Numbered from the stretch's first letter, positions 1 to 9,755 are shown. The stretch is DNA of 64,000 nt from Carboxylicivirga mesophila (GCF_018271975.1 NZ_JAGUCN010000006.1:1-64000); one strand, 5' to 3'. The notes: generated by a model not told the origin, from the letters alone. A program made the numbers and translations.

Positions 1-923
1 ACGTGGCTTATTCGCTGGCCAATTATGGCATTGATGCCTCATTGATTACGCGCCTTCCGCAAAATGATATGGGCAGAGCCTGTATGATGGAATTGAGCAA
101 ATATGGTGTGGACACCAGCCAAATTATTTATGGAGGCGAGCGACTGGGGATTTATTTTTTAGAAACAGGAGCTGTGGCTCGTGCCAGCAAAGTGGTTTAC
201 GATCGTGCGCATTCGTCATTCTCAAGTATCCGGAAAGGGATGGTTAATTGGGAAGAGGTGTTGAAAGATGCCAGCTTCTTTCACTGGACAGGTATAACCC
301 CTGCCGTTTCGCAAGGTGCAGCCGATGCCTGCCTGGAAGCTATTCAGGTGGCCAACCGTTTGGGAGTGACTGTTTCGTGTGATCTGAATTATCGGAAGAA
401 CCTATGGAAATACGGTAAAAAGGCATCTGAAGTGATGCCCGATTTGGTAGCTGGTTGCGACATTGTATTGGGTAATGAGGAAGATGCAGCCATGGTATTG
501 GGCATCCATCCAGAAGGAATGGACGTAACTAGCGGACATGTCGAAGCAGAGGCTTATCGTAGCGTATCACAACAAATCATGCAACAGTATCCTCGCGTGA
601 AGAAGGTGATCACAACGCTTCGCGGTTCCATCAATGCCAATCACAATACGTGGTCGGGTGTGCTGTACGATGGCGAAACATTATTTAAAGCAGCTGATTA
701 TGATATCACACACATCGTCGATCGTGTGGGGGGTGGCGATTCATTTATGGGCGGACTCATATATGGACTGCTCACCTACGAAGGTGATGATCAGAAAGCG
801 CTTGACTTTGCTACCGCAGCATCCTGCCTGAAGCATACGATACCAGGTGACTATAACCTGGTGACAGTTGAAGAAGTGGAAAAACTGATGGCTGGCGATG
901 CCTCAGGACGTGTATCGAGATAA
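1..923 (+). CDS. kdgK: PfkB-family sugar kinase, probable 2-dehydro-3-deoxygluconokinase, 5' end missing
   Basis: It probably phosphorylates 2-keto-3-deoxygluconate to KDPG in the cytoplasm during uronate catabolism. The frame is open from base 3 and begins with NVAYSLANYG-like sequence, which in PfkB kinases lies about 35-45 residues after the true N-terminus, so the start lies before the window. The GTG at base 3 is not the real start. The C-terminal PfkB signature is present as DRVGGGDSFMGGL, with the catalytic Asp in GGGDS. The next gene encodes the matching aldolase, which is the main reason for choosing KDG over another sugar. Fructokinase or another PfkB member cannot be excluded. Confidence 0.85.
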   Translation, partial: VAYSLANYGIDASLITRLPQNDMGRACMMELSKYGVDTSQIIYGGERLGIYFLETGAVARASKVVYDRAHSSFSSIRKGMVNWEEVLKDASFFHWTGITPAVSQGAADACLEAIQVANRLGVTVSCDLNYRKNLWKYGKKASEVMPDLVAGCDIVLGNEEDAAMVLGIHPEGMDVTSGHVEAEAYRSVSQQIMQQYPRVKKVITTLRGSINANHNTWSGVLYDGETLFKAADYDITHIVDRVGGGDSFMGGLIYGLLTYEGDDQKALDFATAASCLKHTIPGDYNLVTVEEVEKLMAGDASGRVSR

Positions 924-951
924 TAGTTTTTTGAAGGAGGACTGAACAGTA

Positions 952-978
952 GTGCATGCAACCAAAGTGTTGATGCAC
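952..978 (+). other. Hairpin between kinase and aldolase genes
   Basis: GTGCATGCAAC (952-962) pairs with GTTGATGCAC (969-978) around a six-base loop, with one bulged G. No T-run follows, so it does not look like a terminator. A role in mRNA processing or differential stability of the two cistrons is possible but is only inference. Confidence 0.45.
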
Positions 979-1010
979 GCTGATTCGGTCAATTAAAGCA
1001 GACTAGATAA

Positions 1011-1700
1011 ATGGCTAAATATTCAAGAATAGAAGTGTTTCAGGCGATGAAGACGACGGGTGTTGTACCTGTTTTTTTTCATCAGGATATTGATGTGTGT
1101 AAAGCAGTGGTAAGGGCTTGCTATAATGGTGGCATCAGGGTATTTGAGTTTGTTAACCGGGGCGATTTTGCCCATGAGTTATTTGCCGAACTGAATAAGT
1201 ATGCCCTGGCTGAATTGCCGGGAATGATTTTGGGAGCGGGTTCTATTGTTGAAGAAGCCACTACCGCACTCTATATCCAGAATGGCGCCAACTTTATTGT
1301 TTCGCCATTATTGAATGAGAACATGGCACGCATTTGCAACCGGCGCAAGATTATGTGGTCACCAGGTTGCGGAACAATCTCTGAAATCAATATGGCGCAA
1401 GAACTAGGTGCCGAGGTGGTTAAGTTATTCCCTGCCTCAGAGGTTGGCGGGCCATCATTTGTAAAGGCCGTTAAAGCCCCAATGCCCTGGACTGATGTAA
1501 TGCCAACAGGTGGTGTTACCTGTGAGAAGGAGAACTTATCAGAATGGTTTGCAGCAGGTGTGACTTGTGTGGGTATTGGCTCTAATCTGTTTTCTAAAGC
1601 GATTATGGAAAGGCAGGACTGGGAAATGCTTGAAGAAAAAGCTAAGGAATTAATAGTGATAATAGGTGATATTTGTTCAAGAGAGAATAAGAATATTTAG
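1011..1700 (+). CDS. kdgA: KDPG / KHG aldolase
   Basis: A class I aldolase of 229 residues that splits 2-keto-3-deoxy-6-phosphogluconate into pyruvate and glyceraldehyde 3-phosphate. The Schiff-base lysine is K138 in EVVKLFPA, and the phosphate-binding segment MPTGGV and the GIGSNLF stretch follow in the usual order. The length is typical of Bacteroidota members of the family. It lies 87 bases after the kinase gene on the same strand, so the two probably form one operon that handles KDG from uronate polymers such as pectin or alginate. The polymer is not identifiable from this window. Confidence 0.93.
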   Translation: MAKYSRIEVFQAMKTTGVVPVFFHQDIDVCKAVVRACYNGGIRVFEFVNRGDFAHELFAELNKYALAELPGMILGAGSIVEEATTALYIQNGANFIVSPLLNENMARICNRRKIMWSPGCGTISEINMAQELGAEVVKLFPASEVGGPSFVKAVKAPMPWTDVMPTGGVTCEKENLSEWFAAGVTCVGIGSNLFSKAIMERQDWEMLEEKAKELIVIIGDICSRENKNI

Positions 1701-1785
1701 CTTGACTTTTTATTACTATTAGAAATCTGTTCTTTTTGGGAGTGTAATCTAAACTCTGTCTGGATTCGATTTAGTAGTTTCTTTC

Positions 1786-1895
1786 TTATTTATTAGTGCA
1801 GTAGGTTCTGCAAAAGCGTTGATTTCAGTCTTCGCTTCAAATGGTGATTCACATTGCTCACATATTTCTGGAATCTTCAGCTTGCTTTTTCCCAT
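1786..1895 (-). pseudogene. Frameshifted remnant of an excisionase-like zinc-finger/HTH protein
   Basis: Reading down from the ATG at 1895, the frame gives MGKSKLKIPEICEQCESPFE followed by AKT. This resembles the N-terminal zinc finger (KIPxxCExCxxPFEAKT) of small DNA-binding or excisionase-like proteins carried by Bacteroidota integrative elements. The second half of the finger is lost in this frame but appears after a shift of frame at about 1818-1829 as RFCRTYCTNK, restoring the expected C-x3-C, and then stops at TAA (1788-1786). The helix-turn-helix part is gone. The original frame continues to 1749 with no family resemblance. I read this as a decayed mobile-element gene. The family match is from memory and the piece is short. 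Confidence 0.5.
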
Positions 1896-2055
1896 GGTAT
1901 TTGCAGTTATTGGATTATTCATTTTAAATGAGGATGAAGTAAGACTGATTAAGGCGCATATTGTCATCAATTAGCGCGCGGTACAGTTATGGTACATATC
2001 TATGGTGAAAAACAATGAAATTCCAGTATTATTTAAAACTAATTAAAACACAAAG

Positions 2056-2084
2056 ATCCCGGTAAAACACTGTCTTACCGGGAT
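2056..2084 (-). terminator. dnaK terminator
   Basis: ATCCCGGTAA (2056-2065) and TTACCGGGAT (2075-2084) form a perfect 10-bp stem about 35 bases past the dnaK stop. On the minus strand a T-rich stretch follows, and on the plus strand TTTTG follows, so it may act in both directions. Confidence 0.85.
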
Positions 2085-2118
2085 TTTGTTATTGTTGTCT
2101 ATCGTTTGTGATAGTCGT

Positions 2119-4029
2119 TTACTTCACTTCTTCGAAGTCCACATCTGTTACTTCGTCGTCTTTGCCGCCCTGTGCTTCTGCTCCTGCCTGTGCACCTGCA
2201 TCAGGTCCTGGTTGCGCACCTGCCTGCTGGCTGGCGTTGTACATCTCTTGCGAGGCAGCCTGGAATACAGTATTTAGCTCAGTAGTTGCCGCGTCAATAG
2301 CTTCAATGTCCTGTGCTTTGTGTGCTTCCTTCAGCTTTTCAAGAGCCGCTTCGATAGGTTGCTTTTTGTCAGCTGGCAATTTGTCACCGAACTCTTTTAG
2401 TTGCTTCTCAGTTTGGAAAATCAAGCTGTCTGCACCATTCAACTTATCAATCTTTTCTTTGGCCTGCTTATCTGAATCAGCATTGGCTTCAGCTTCTTCT
2501 TTCATGCGTTTGATTTCGTCATCAGACAAACCAGAAGAGGCCTCAATACGGATACTTTGCTCTTTACCTGTTGCTTTATCCTTAGCTGTTACGTGCAAGA
2601 TACCGTTAGCATCAATATCAAATGTTACTTCAATTTGAGGTGTGGCACGTGGTGCTGGTGGAATACCATCCAGGTGGAAACGGCCAATGGTTTTGTTGTC
2701 TTTAGCCATTGAGCGCTCGCCCTGTAACACGTGAATCTCTACTGAAGGTTGGTTGTCAACTGCTGTAGTAAAGGTCTCAGACTTTTTAGTAGGGATTGTT
2801 GTGTTGGCTTCAATCAGCTTAGTCATTACACCACCCATGGTTTCAATACCCAATGAAAGAGGCGTTACATCTAACAGAAGAACGTCTTTTACTTCACCGG
2901 TTAATACGCCGCCCTGAATGGCTGCACCAATAGCTACTACTTCATCAGGGTTTACACCTTTTGAAGGCGCTTTACCGAAGAAGTCCTCAACTACTTTCTG
3001 GATAGCAGGTATACGCGTTGAACCACCTACTAAAATTACTTCGTCAATTTCTGATGGCGTCATGCCGGCATCTTTCAAAGCTGCTTTACATGGCTCCAGT
3101 GTGCGCTGAATCAAGTTGTCAGACAATTGCTCGAACTGAGCACGCGACAAGCTGCGAACCAAGTGCTTTGGAATGCCGTCAACCGGCATAATGTATGGCA
3201 AGTTGATTTCAGTGCTTGTTGATGATGATAACTCGATTTTAGCTTTTTCAGCCGCATCTTTCAAACGCTGAAGAGCCATTGGGTCTTTGCGTAAGTCGAT
3301 GTTTTCATCTTTCATAAACTCATCAGCCAGCCAGTTGATGATTACATCATCGAAGTCATCACCACCCAGGTGAGTATCACCGTTGGTTGATTTTACTTCA
3401 AATACACCATCACCTAATTCTAATACTGAGATATCGAAGGTACCACCACCAAGGTCGAACACGGCCACTTTCATGTCGCGGTCCATCTTATCTAAACCAT
3501 AAGCTAACGAAGCAGCTGTAGGCTCGTTGATGATACGGCTCACTTTCAAGCCTGCAATCTCACCAGCTTCTTTGGTAGCCTGACGCTGTGCATCATTAAA
3601 GTAAGCAGGTACCGTGATCACAGCCTCTGTTACTTCCTGACCAAGGTAATCTTCAGCTGTCTTCTTCATTTTCTGAAGTGTCATGGCTGAAATTTCCTGA
3701 GCCGAATATAAGCGATCGTCAATTTTAACACGTGGGGTGTTGTTGTCACCTTTTACAACCTCATAAGGCACACGTTTCACTTCGTTTGGAATCTCATCAA
3801 ACATTGAGCCCATGAAGCGCTTAATCGAGTATACTGTTTTATGTGGGTTGGTGATTGCCTGACGCTTAGCCGGATCACCTACTTTACGTTCACCACCTTC
3901 AACAAAAGCTACGATTGAAGGAGTGGTTCTTTTACCTTCGCTGTTTGGAATCACAACCGGCTCGTTTCCTTCCATTACAGAAACACAAGAGTTAGTTGTT
4001 CCTAAGTCGATACCAATAATTTTTCCCAT
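2119..4029 (-). CDS. dnaK: Chaperone DnaK (Hsp70)
   Basis: ATP-dependent Hsp70 chaperone of 636 residues, close to the usual 638. The N-terminus has the phosphate-1 motif [11 protein letters not shown], then [12 protein letters not shown] and [12 protein letters not shown] in the ATPase domain. The substrate-binding domain starts near residue 385, and the C-terminus is a Gln/Ala/Gly-rich tail ending in EEVK. It stands alone: no dnaJ or grpE is adjacent. A TAATTTTG -7 box precedes it and a strong hairpin follows, so it is probably a single transcription unit. No CIRCE-type repeat was seen upstream. Confidence 0.98.
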   Translation of the reverse strand: MGKIIGIDLGTTNSCVSVMEGNEPVVIPNSEGKRTTPSIVAFVEGGERKVGDPAKRQAITNPHKTVYSIKRFMGSMFDEIPNEVKRVPYEVVKGDNNTPRVKIDDRLYSAQEISAMTLQKMKKTAEDYLGQEVTEAVITVPAYFNDAQRQATKEAGEIAGLKVSRIINEPTAASLAYGLDKMDRDMKVAVFDLGGGTFDISVLELGDGVFEVKSTNGDTHLGGDDFDDVIINWLADEFMKDENIDLRKDPMALQRLKDAAEKAKIELSSSTSTEINLPYIMPVDGIPKHLVRSLSRAQFEQLSDNLIQRTLEPCKAALKDAGMTPSEIDEVILVGGSTRIPAIQKVVEDFFGKAPSKGVNPDEVVAIGAAIQGGVLTGEVKDVLLLDVTPLSLGIETMGGVMTKLIEANTTIPTKKSETFTTAVDNQPSVEIHVLQGERSMAKDNKTIGRFHLDGIPPAPRATPQIEVTFDIDANGILHVTAKDKATGKEQSIRIEASSGLSDDEIKRMKEEAEANADSDKQAKEKIDKLNGADSLIFQTEKQLKEFGDKLPADKKQPIEAALEKLKEAHKAQDIEAIDAATTELNTVFQAASQEMYNASQQAGAQPGPDAGAQAGAEAQGGKDDEVTDVDFEEVK

Positions 4030-4068
4030 TGTTATGTAATTATCTTGTTATTCTTTTAATGTTTGCTT

Positions 4069-4076
4069 CAAAATTA
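4069..4076 (-). promoter_or_regulatory. Probable -7 box of dnaK
   Basis: Read on the minus strand this is TAATTTTG, a full match to the Bacteroidota -7 consensus TAnnTTTG, about 40 bases upstream of the dnaK ATG. No well-spaced -33 TTTG was found. Confidence 0.5.
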
Positions 4077-4196
4077 CGGGGAGCAATACTCAAATGGTGT
4101 GCCATTGCAAAATGTGCCGTTTTTTGTGCAAATATGACAGAGAAGCATACAAGAAATGGAAAAGTCTGTCAGGTTGAGTGACAGAATGACAAATTT

Positions 4197-5441
4197 CTAT
4201 TGCAATCTAATTGTATCGAGCTGGGCAGCATTCTCTGGTTCGACGGTTAAGACGATGTCTTTTTCATCGAGCCCTTGTAGTATCTCAAAAAACTGTTCGT
4301 TTTCAATGCCAACATTTACTTCTTGTCTTACGACTGATAGTCCACTTTTTTTGAATACATATTTTAACGAGTCGCTACCTCTGACTGCACTTTTCTCAAT
4401 AAATAAGGTATTGCTCTTGCTTTGTGTAATTATGGTGTTGCTGGTTGTCATGTTTGGCAGTAGGGCTGCCGTATAGTCATCCAGCTTCACTTTTACTTTA
4501 AAGCCATTCTGAAATTCGCCCGGTATTTCCTGTCCGATGTTAGCGATACTAATGATCTGCCCTTTAAACACCTCCTTGGGGAAGGCATCAATAGTAATGT
4601 TCACCTGCTGACCGGTTTTAACTTTAGCAATATCAATCTCTTTCACATACATTTCAGAGATAATGGAACTAAGGTCGGGTAGGGTGGCGATCAGCGGCAT
4701 CCATCGTCCTACGCGGGAGCCTACCTTCACCTTTTGGCCTTCGTAGCTATTGCCGTAAATAATCATGCCATCAGCGGGCGATTTAATGGTGAGCTCGCTT
4801 CGTAGTTGTTCCAATAAGGCCTTTTTACGCTCGTAGCGATCCACTTTTCTTTGGTTGCGGGCTATTTTGGTTTTGTGCTTTTGTGTTTTAGTTATTAAGT
4901 CGCGTTGTGCTTTTGATAACGAACGTTGAGCTTTTTCAAGTTCGATTTGTGTTTGGCGCTGCACAGCTTTTGATTCAAAACTCGATTGTTCGACTTTTAT
5001 TTTAGTATCCAATACCAAATCTTTCTCCTTCTGTATGGTTTCTCTTTGAGCTGCCAGCTCGAGGCTGGAGTCAATTTTAGCATCTTCCACCAGGGTATAG
5101 TGTTCATTCAGTTTTTCGTTGACGCTGGCCAGGTTTTCTTCAACCTCGGTAGGCTCAAGCTGAGCCACCTGATCACCCGCCTTCACTATTTTACCCTCTT
5201 CAACAATGCTGAGGATTTTCATGGCCCATATATCCACCTCGTCATTGAAGCTAACTTCCGGCACCAGTATATCTACGGCTTTTTCGGCCTTTAATTCGCC
5301 AGTAACAACCACAGTGGCTTCAATAATTCCTTTTTTTACAGTAACGGTTCTGTCTGAGTTTTTAAGCAAATGCCATGGTTGCCATATGATGATAGCTACC
5401 AATGCAACACCTGCTAATATGCCAATGGTCTTTTTATTCAT
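4197..5441 (-). CDS. HlyD-family periplasmic adaptor (second adaptor of the efflux operon)
   Basis: Membrane-fusion protein of 414 residues that would bridge an inner-membrane transporter and a TolC channel. An N-terminal membrane anchor (about 5-22) is followed by half of a biotinyl-lipoyl domain, a charged coiled-coil hairpin at about 95-215, and beta-barrel and membrane-proximal domains containing DIAKVKTGQQVNITIDAFP. It is the last gene of the operon, with only three bases between the stop of the TolC gene and its start. It is clearly paralogous to the adaptor at 8334-9644 (for example PDLSS, EIDI.KVK.GQ.V, IDAFP). Confidence 0.9.
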   Translation of the reverse strand: MNKKTIGILAGVALVAIIIWQPWHLLKNSDRTVTVKKGIIEATVVVTGELKAEKAVDILVPEVSFNDEVDIWAMKILSIVEEGKIVKAGDQVAQLEPTEVEENLASVNEKLNEHYTLVEDAKIDSSLELAAQRETIQKEKDLVLDTKIKVEQSSFESKAVQRQTQIELEKAQRSLSKAQRDLITKTQKHKTKIARNQRKVDRYERKKALLEQLRSELTIKSPADGMIIYGNSYEGQKVKVGSRVGRWMPLIATLPDLSSIISEMYVKEIDIAKVKTGQQVNITIDAFPKEVFKGQIISIANIGQEIPGEFQNGFKVKVKLDDYTAALLPNMTTSNTIITQSKSNTLFIEKSAVRGSDSLKYVFKKSGLSVVRQEVNVGIENEQFFEILQGLDEKDIVLTVEPENAAQLDTIRLQ

Positions 5442-5444
5442 AGT

Positions 5445-6941
5445 TTAGTTTTCCAAAAGGTAATCCAGCGATTTGATTAAGCTTTCATTGCGGTCAAAAT
5501 CGTAGAGGGTAATTTGACGAATGGTATAGTAACCTCTCCAGAATTCGGATAAGGCCTCGATGTAACGTCGACGGGCATTATCGAGCGAGTTACGGGCAGC
5601 GTTTAATTTAATGACATCTACCTTGTCAATCATAAAACGCTGTTTGGTCACATTGTATCCCAGTTGCGCAACTGTATCAGCTTTTGCCGAGATGTCTACT
5701 TGTTCTTCCTGCAGGTTGAATTGAAGGATGCGCATAACGATGTCTTGCTCAAAATCAATCAATGCTTGTTTGACCTCTGCTTCTGCCACTTGCTTATTGG
5801 ATTTGGCCATCAGTATTTTACCTCGGCGGGTGCCCCAATCAATGATAGGCGCATTGAGTGTTACTCCCAAACCTCTGTCATCGCCGTAGGGTGGGGTGTA
5901 GAGGTCGCTTATGTTATCCGCCTGCTTATTGATTCCAATATTGGCACTTAAGTCTGCACTTAAGCCGCTGGTGGAGCGTGTTCGCGCAATGTCTTCATTT
6001 GCTCGTATCAGTTTAGCTTCCAAAGCCAGTACCTGTGGGTTATTTTCTTTGGCTAGCTCAAGCGCCTTATCGGCATTGATTTTTAACCCGGGTATGGTAT
6101 TGGGGATGAGTGGGGTGATAACAATTTCTTTGTCAAAGCCTAAGAATGAGTTCAGCTGGTTTCGCATTTGCTTTAAAGTCACCTCCGCTTTGGTTCTTGA
6201 CATTTTGGCATTCAGGTAAGTTAGTTCCAGATCCAGCAGTTCATCCTGCGTAACAGTACCTATTTGAAAGCGCCCTTTACCAACATTGTATAATGTATCG
6301 GCATTGGCCAGGTTGGTTTCGGCTATGTTAAGATCAATGTGAGCCCCAACGACATTAAAAAAGATTCTGACCGTTTGTTCCGAGAGGGCTTCCATCTCGG
6401 CCAGGAATTGCTTTTTCGCCTGTTCAAATTCTAAAGGTCTGAGTTTAGATTCCCATTTGAACTTATTATATCCGGTTAAGGGTTGGCTGAGACGAATACT
6501 TATAGGCACTGAAGTATAGCTGGTATTTTCAGAGCGCATATTTTCAAGGCGTCTGGCAACAGATGTGAGGCTCAGCTCACCACCAGTAAATGTGATGTTC
6601 TGATTGACCGATAGTCCAATATCATTGGAGATACGTTCATCGGGTACGAAGATAAAATCGCCTGATTCGGAATCGTACTGTGGTGTTACCGAGCGATTGT
6701 AATTAAATGGTGTTGTATTGAGACGTAAACCTGGTAACTGCGACGCTTTAAAACTCCTGAAGTCCCAGTAGCTGGCCAGGTACATGTTTTTTGATTTAAA
6801 GCTGGAGATGGATTGCAGCTTGGCAAGCTGTATGGCCTCATTGAGTGTCAAACTCATTTTTTGTTTTAACGAGTCGGCTGAGACTTGCGCACCGACTTGT
6901 AAATAACCAGTTAATAGGATTAGAGATAGGATGTAACGCAT
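5445..6941 (-). CDS. TolC-family outer-membrane efflux protein
   Basis: A protein of 498 residues with a signal peptide (about 1-19) and two internally similar halves rich in long amphipathic helices, as in OEP/TolC trimers. Typical pieces are LTLNEAIQLA near the N-terminus and YNVGKGRFQIGTVTQDELLDLE at the equatorial segment. It would form the outer-membrane and periplasmic tunnel of the tripartite pump encoded by its neighbours. It sits between the permease and the second adaptor with spacings of four and three bases, which supports translation as one operon. Confidence 0.92.
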   Translation of the reverse strand: MRYILSLILLTGYLQVGAQVSADSLKQKMSLTLNEAIQLAKLQSISSFKSKNMYLASYWDFRSFKASQLPGLRLNTTPFNYNRSVTPQYDSESGDFIFVPDERISNDIGLSVNQNITFTGGELSLTSVARRLENMRSENTSYTSVPISIRLSQPLTGYNKFKWESKLRPLEFEQAKKQFLAEMEALSEQTVRIFFNVVGAHIDLNIAETNLANADTLYNVGKGRFQIGTVTQDELLDLELTYLNAKMSRTKAEVTLKQMRNQLNSFLGFDKEIVITPLIPNTIPGLKINADKALELAKENNPQVLALEAKLIRANEDIARTRSTSGLSADLSANIGINKQADNISDLYTPPYGDDRGLGVTLNAPIIDWGTRRGKILMAKSNKQVAEAEVKQALIDFEQDIVMRILQFNLQEEQVDISAKADTVAQLGYNVTKQRFMIDKVDVIKLNAARNSLDNARRRYIEALSEFWRGYYTIRQITLYDFDRNESLIKSLDYLLEN

Positions 6942-6945
6942 GAGT

Positions 6946-8337
6946 TTAGTGTCTTAATGATTCAACAGGATCCTGGCTGGCAGCACTTTTAGCCGGGATG
7001 TATCCGAATATGATACCTACCGTGGCTGATACGCCAAAGGCAACAATAACAGAAAAGAATGAAACGATTGTTTTAATATCGGCCATCAGGTGAATAAGGT
7101 GAGCCAGTAAAACCCCCAGTATGATGCCGATTAGTCCACCGGAGATACTGATTAAGGTTGATTCGGCCAAAAACTGAACAATGATGTCCTTACGTGATGC
7201 TCCAATGGCCTGTCGAGTGCCTATTTCGCGAATACGTTCCCACACTGAGGCCAGCATGATGTTCATGATACCAATGCCACCTACAATAAGGGAGATGCCA
7301 GCAATTGCACCCAGAACAATATTGAATATTTCATTGGTTTTTTGTTGTTGTTTCAGCAGCAGCTCAGGTACGGTTACTTCAAAATCGTAAATATTGGAAT
7401 GCCGTCTTAAGATGAGTCGTTTAATGACATCGGCAGTGGCCGATAACTGTTCCGTTTCATCCACCTGAACAATTATCTTATCGAGCTGGTTGGTAGTTTT
7501 GCCTGAAGCTTTGGGTGCTTCATCCTCCGGGTTGCCACCCATGAAAAAGACAAATCCGCCACCTGCCATGTTGTCCATTACCTCAGGTTTTATGGCGCCT
7601 CTGTCCTTAAAACGCATCAGCATGGTTTTAATGGGGATGATTATTTTGTTGTCACTACTGCTAATACCCATTTCATCAGATGCAGAAGCTGTAAAGTCGC
7701 GTTTTTCGATAGTGCCTATTACCTGCAGCCACACCTGGCCACACTTGATGTACTGTCCAACAGGATCACTTTGATTGAAAAAGCGGTTGCGTATATTGTC
7801 ACCAATTATACAAACTGGCGTTCCCATGTCGGAGTGTTGTTCGCTGAAATGTTTGCCCTGATCAATAACAATATTAAGCATTTCGAAATAGTCAGGTGAC
7901 ACACCTTCAAGCGTTACAGGGTAACTTTTACCCTTTTTAATGGCATGATAGTTCAGTGAGACAACCGGACTGACCTTTTTGACGGATGGTATGGTTTCAA
8001 TAATGGCATTGGCATCCAATTGATGAAGGCCTTTGGAGAATTTCTTCTTTTTATTGCCATTGTCGGCGTTTTCGCCATTGCCATCTATTGATTGGTTAAC
8101 AGGTGTAATAATTATATTATTGACACCTACCAGCTTTATCTGTTCGAGCACCTCTTGTTGGGCACCTTTGCCAATGGCCAGCATACTAATAACGGCTGCA
8201 ACGCCAAACATAATACCAAGAGCAGTCAGAAACGATTTTACTTTATTGGATAAAATGGCTTCTATGGCAATGGTAATATTATGAGCATAGCGCAAGTATA
8301 TTTGAAACGGAGTTTTTCTCATGGTCGGTGGTATCAA
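6946..8337 (-). CDS. MacB/FtsX-type ABC permease without a nucleotide-binding domain
   Basis: A protein of 463 residues: one N-terminal membrane helix (about 35-60, LTALGIMFGVAAVISMLAIG), a large periplasmic domain of about 250 residues, then three C-terminal helices with the FtsX signature REIGTRQAIGASRKDI. This is the mechanotransmission permease architecture of macrolide and lipoprotein transporters. MacB proper carries an ABC ATPase at its N-terminus; here the protein begins directly with the membrane part, and no ATPase gene is present in the operon. Its start overlaps the stop of the upstream adaptor gene by four bases. The substrate is unknown. Confidence 0.92.
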   Translation of the reverse strand: MIPPTMRKTPFQIYLRYAHNITIAIEAILSNKVKSFLTALGIMFGVAAVISMLAIGKGAQQEVLEQIKLVGVNNIIITPVNQSIDGNGENADNGNKKKKFSKGLHQLDANAIIETIPSVKKVSPVVSLNYHAIKKGKSYPVTLEGVSPDYFEMLNIVIDQGKHFSEQHSDMGTPVCIIGDNIRNRFFNQSDPVGQYIKCGQVWLQVIGTIEKRDFTASASDEMGISSSDNKIIIPIKTMLMRFKDRGAIKPEVMDNMAGGGFVFFMGGNPEDEAPKASGKTTNQLDKIIVQVDETEQLSATADVIKRLILRRHSNIYDFEVTVPELLLKQQQKTNEIFNIVLGAIAGISLIVGGIGIMNIMLASVWERIREIGTRQAIGASRKDIIVQFLAESTLISISGGLIGIILGVLLAHLIHLMADIKTIVSFFSVIVAFGVSATVGIIFGYIPAKSAASQDPVESLRH

Positions 8338-9644
8338 ATATTAGCAGGTTCATTGTTTAGGCTGTCTGCCTTTGCTTTTAACTCGCGCTCGTATATTTCA
8401 ATGCCGCTAAATAGCTTCTTATCTGCATCTGTGGGTGTATTCATTAACAGTTCATCGGATTCATTCACACCATCAATCAGCTGCACATGGTTTTCGTTAC
8501 TGATGCCTAGCTGCACTATCTGTTTACGATAAGCATTGCCACCTTCTTTAATAAATACAAAGCTCAAAGAGTCGTTGGTGAATATACATTCAAGAGGTGC
8601 GTATATAATATCCTCCAGATAAGCCGTATTAATAATGTTGCTGGTGGTCATGGCTGGGCGTAAGTCCTTATCGGTACCATCAATTTTAACAGACACTTCA
8701 AACACTTTTGCGTCGCCTTCGGGAATGACTTGCCCGATATTAGCCACCGAAATGACTTCGCCATCAAAGCTCTTTTCAGGGAAGGCATCGATGCCTACTT
8801 TGACAGATTGACCTACCTTAACTTTAGAAATATCTATTTCGTTGATAAAGGTTTTGGATAGCATTGAGCTTAGATCGGGTAATTCGGCTATTTGCGGGCG
8901 CCAACGACTGATGGTTGAGCCTGCTTTAATCTTTTTGCCAAAGCGATCGTAACTATATATAACCAATCCGGGCTTTGGTGCTTTTACTTCAAGTACTTTG
9001 AATAGCTTATCAATGTCATTGACCTTATCCTGCTTTACTTTAACTTTTTCCCACGCACGGTAAACTTTAAACTCGTCTTGCTTTTGTTTCAGCTTATAGT
9101 TCCGTTTCTTCTGCTCCAGATCGCGCTCCGAACGTTCAACGTCAAGTTTTGCTTTTCGTTTAACGGCCGGCGACTCGTAAATGGATTGCTCCAGAATCAG
9201 CCTCTTTTCTTCCAAATCAACATCAGCATTAAGCAACTCGTCGCGTAATGTGCTTAGATTTAAGTTAGTATCTATTTTAGCATCTTCGTAGGCATTAAGC
9301 GATGTTTCCAGCTCCTCCTGTGCCTTTGTTCTAAGTTCTTCAACGGCAGCATGGTCGAGCGTGGCTACATAACCGCCTGAGTCAACGACCGTTCCTTCTT
9401 CAACAATGTTCGATACTTTAATCTCGTACATGTCAATATTACGGCTCGACATTTCTTTAGGCAGAACTATAAGTTCAGAGTTTTCTGTCTGTAACTGGCC
9501 TGTAGAGTATACACGTGCAGTAAAGTTACCTTTTACTGCTCGGGTAGATAGGTGATTATCAGCTGATTGTTTTCTAGGGATAAATAGTAGGGAAAGGATA
9601 CCTATAGCTATGCATGCTATAATAATGTAGTGCTTCTTCTTCAT
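8334..9644 (-). CDS. HlyD-family periplasmic adaptor (first gene of the efflux operon)
   Basis: Membrane-fusion protein of 436 residues with an N-terminal anchor (about 5-22), a split lipoyl domain, a long coiled-coil hairpin at about 100-220 rich in Lys and Glu, and the barrel segment SMLSKTFINEIDISKVKVGQ. It opens the operon adaptor, permease, TolC, adaptor. The four-base overlap with the permease start implies coupled translation. Two adaptors for one permease is unusual; they might form a mixed hexamer or serve different assembly steps, which is inference. Confidence 0.9.
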   Translation of the reverse strand: MKKKHYIIIACIAIGILSLLFIPRKQSADNHLSTRAVKGNFTARVYSTGQLQTENSELIVLPKEMSSRNIDMYEIKVSNIVEEGTVVDSGGYVATLDHAAVEELRTKAQEELETSLNAYEDAKIDTNLNLSTLRDELLNADVDLEEKRLILEQSIYESPAVKRKAKLDVERSERDLEQKKRNYKLKQKQDEFKVYRAWEKVKVKQDKVNDIDKLFKVLEVKAPKPGLVIYSYDRFGKKIKAGSTISRWRPQIAELPDLSSMLSKTFINEIDISKVKVGQSVKVGIDAFPEKSFDGEVISVANIGQVIPEGDAKVFEVSVKIDGTDKDLRPAMTTSNIINTAYLEDIIYAPLECIFTNDSLSFVFIKEGGNAYRKQIVQLGISNENHVQLIDGVNESDELLMNTPTDADKKLFSGIEIYERELKAKADSLNNEPANI

Positions 9645-9702
9645 AATACGTTAGATGCAGGTTTAGCAACTACGATTTTAGTTAAAAACTATATAACGGC
9701 AC

Positions 9703-9731
9703 AAAAAAAAGCCCGTTTTTCAACGAGCTTT
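9703..9731 (-). terminator. glmM terminator
   Basis: On the minus strand, AAAGCTCGTT (9731-9722) pairs with AACGGGCTTT (9717-9708), including one G-U pair, around a GAAA tetraloop, then runs into a T-tract. It ends glmM before the efflux operon. Confidence 0.85.
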
Positions 9732-9755
9732 CTGTTAAATAATGTTAATAGGCTG

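Noticed and set aside
1896-1970. Upstream extension of the zinc-finger remnant to an ATG at 1970
   Set aside because: The added residues do not resemble the family, which begins at the MGKSK methionine (1895).
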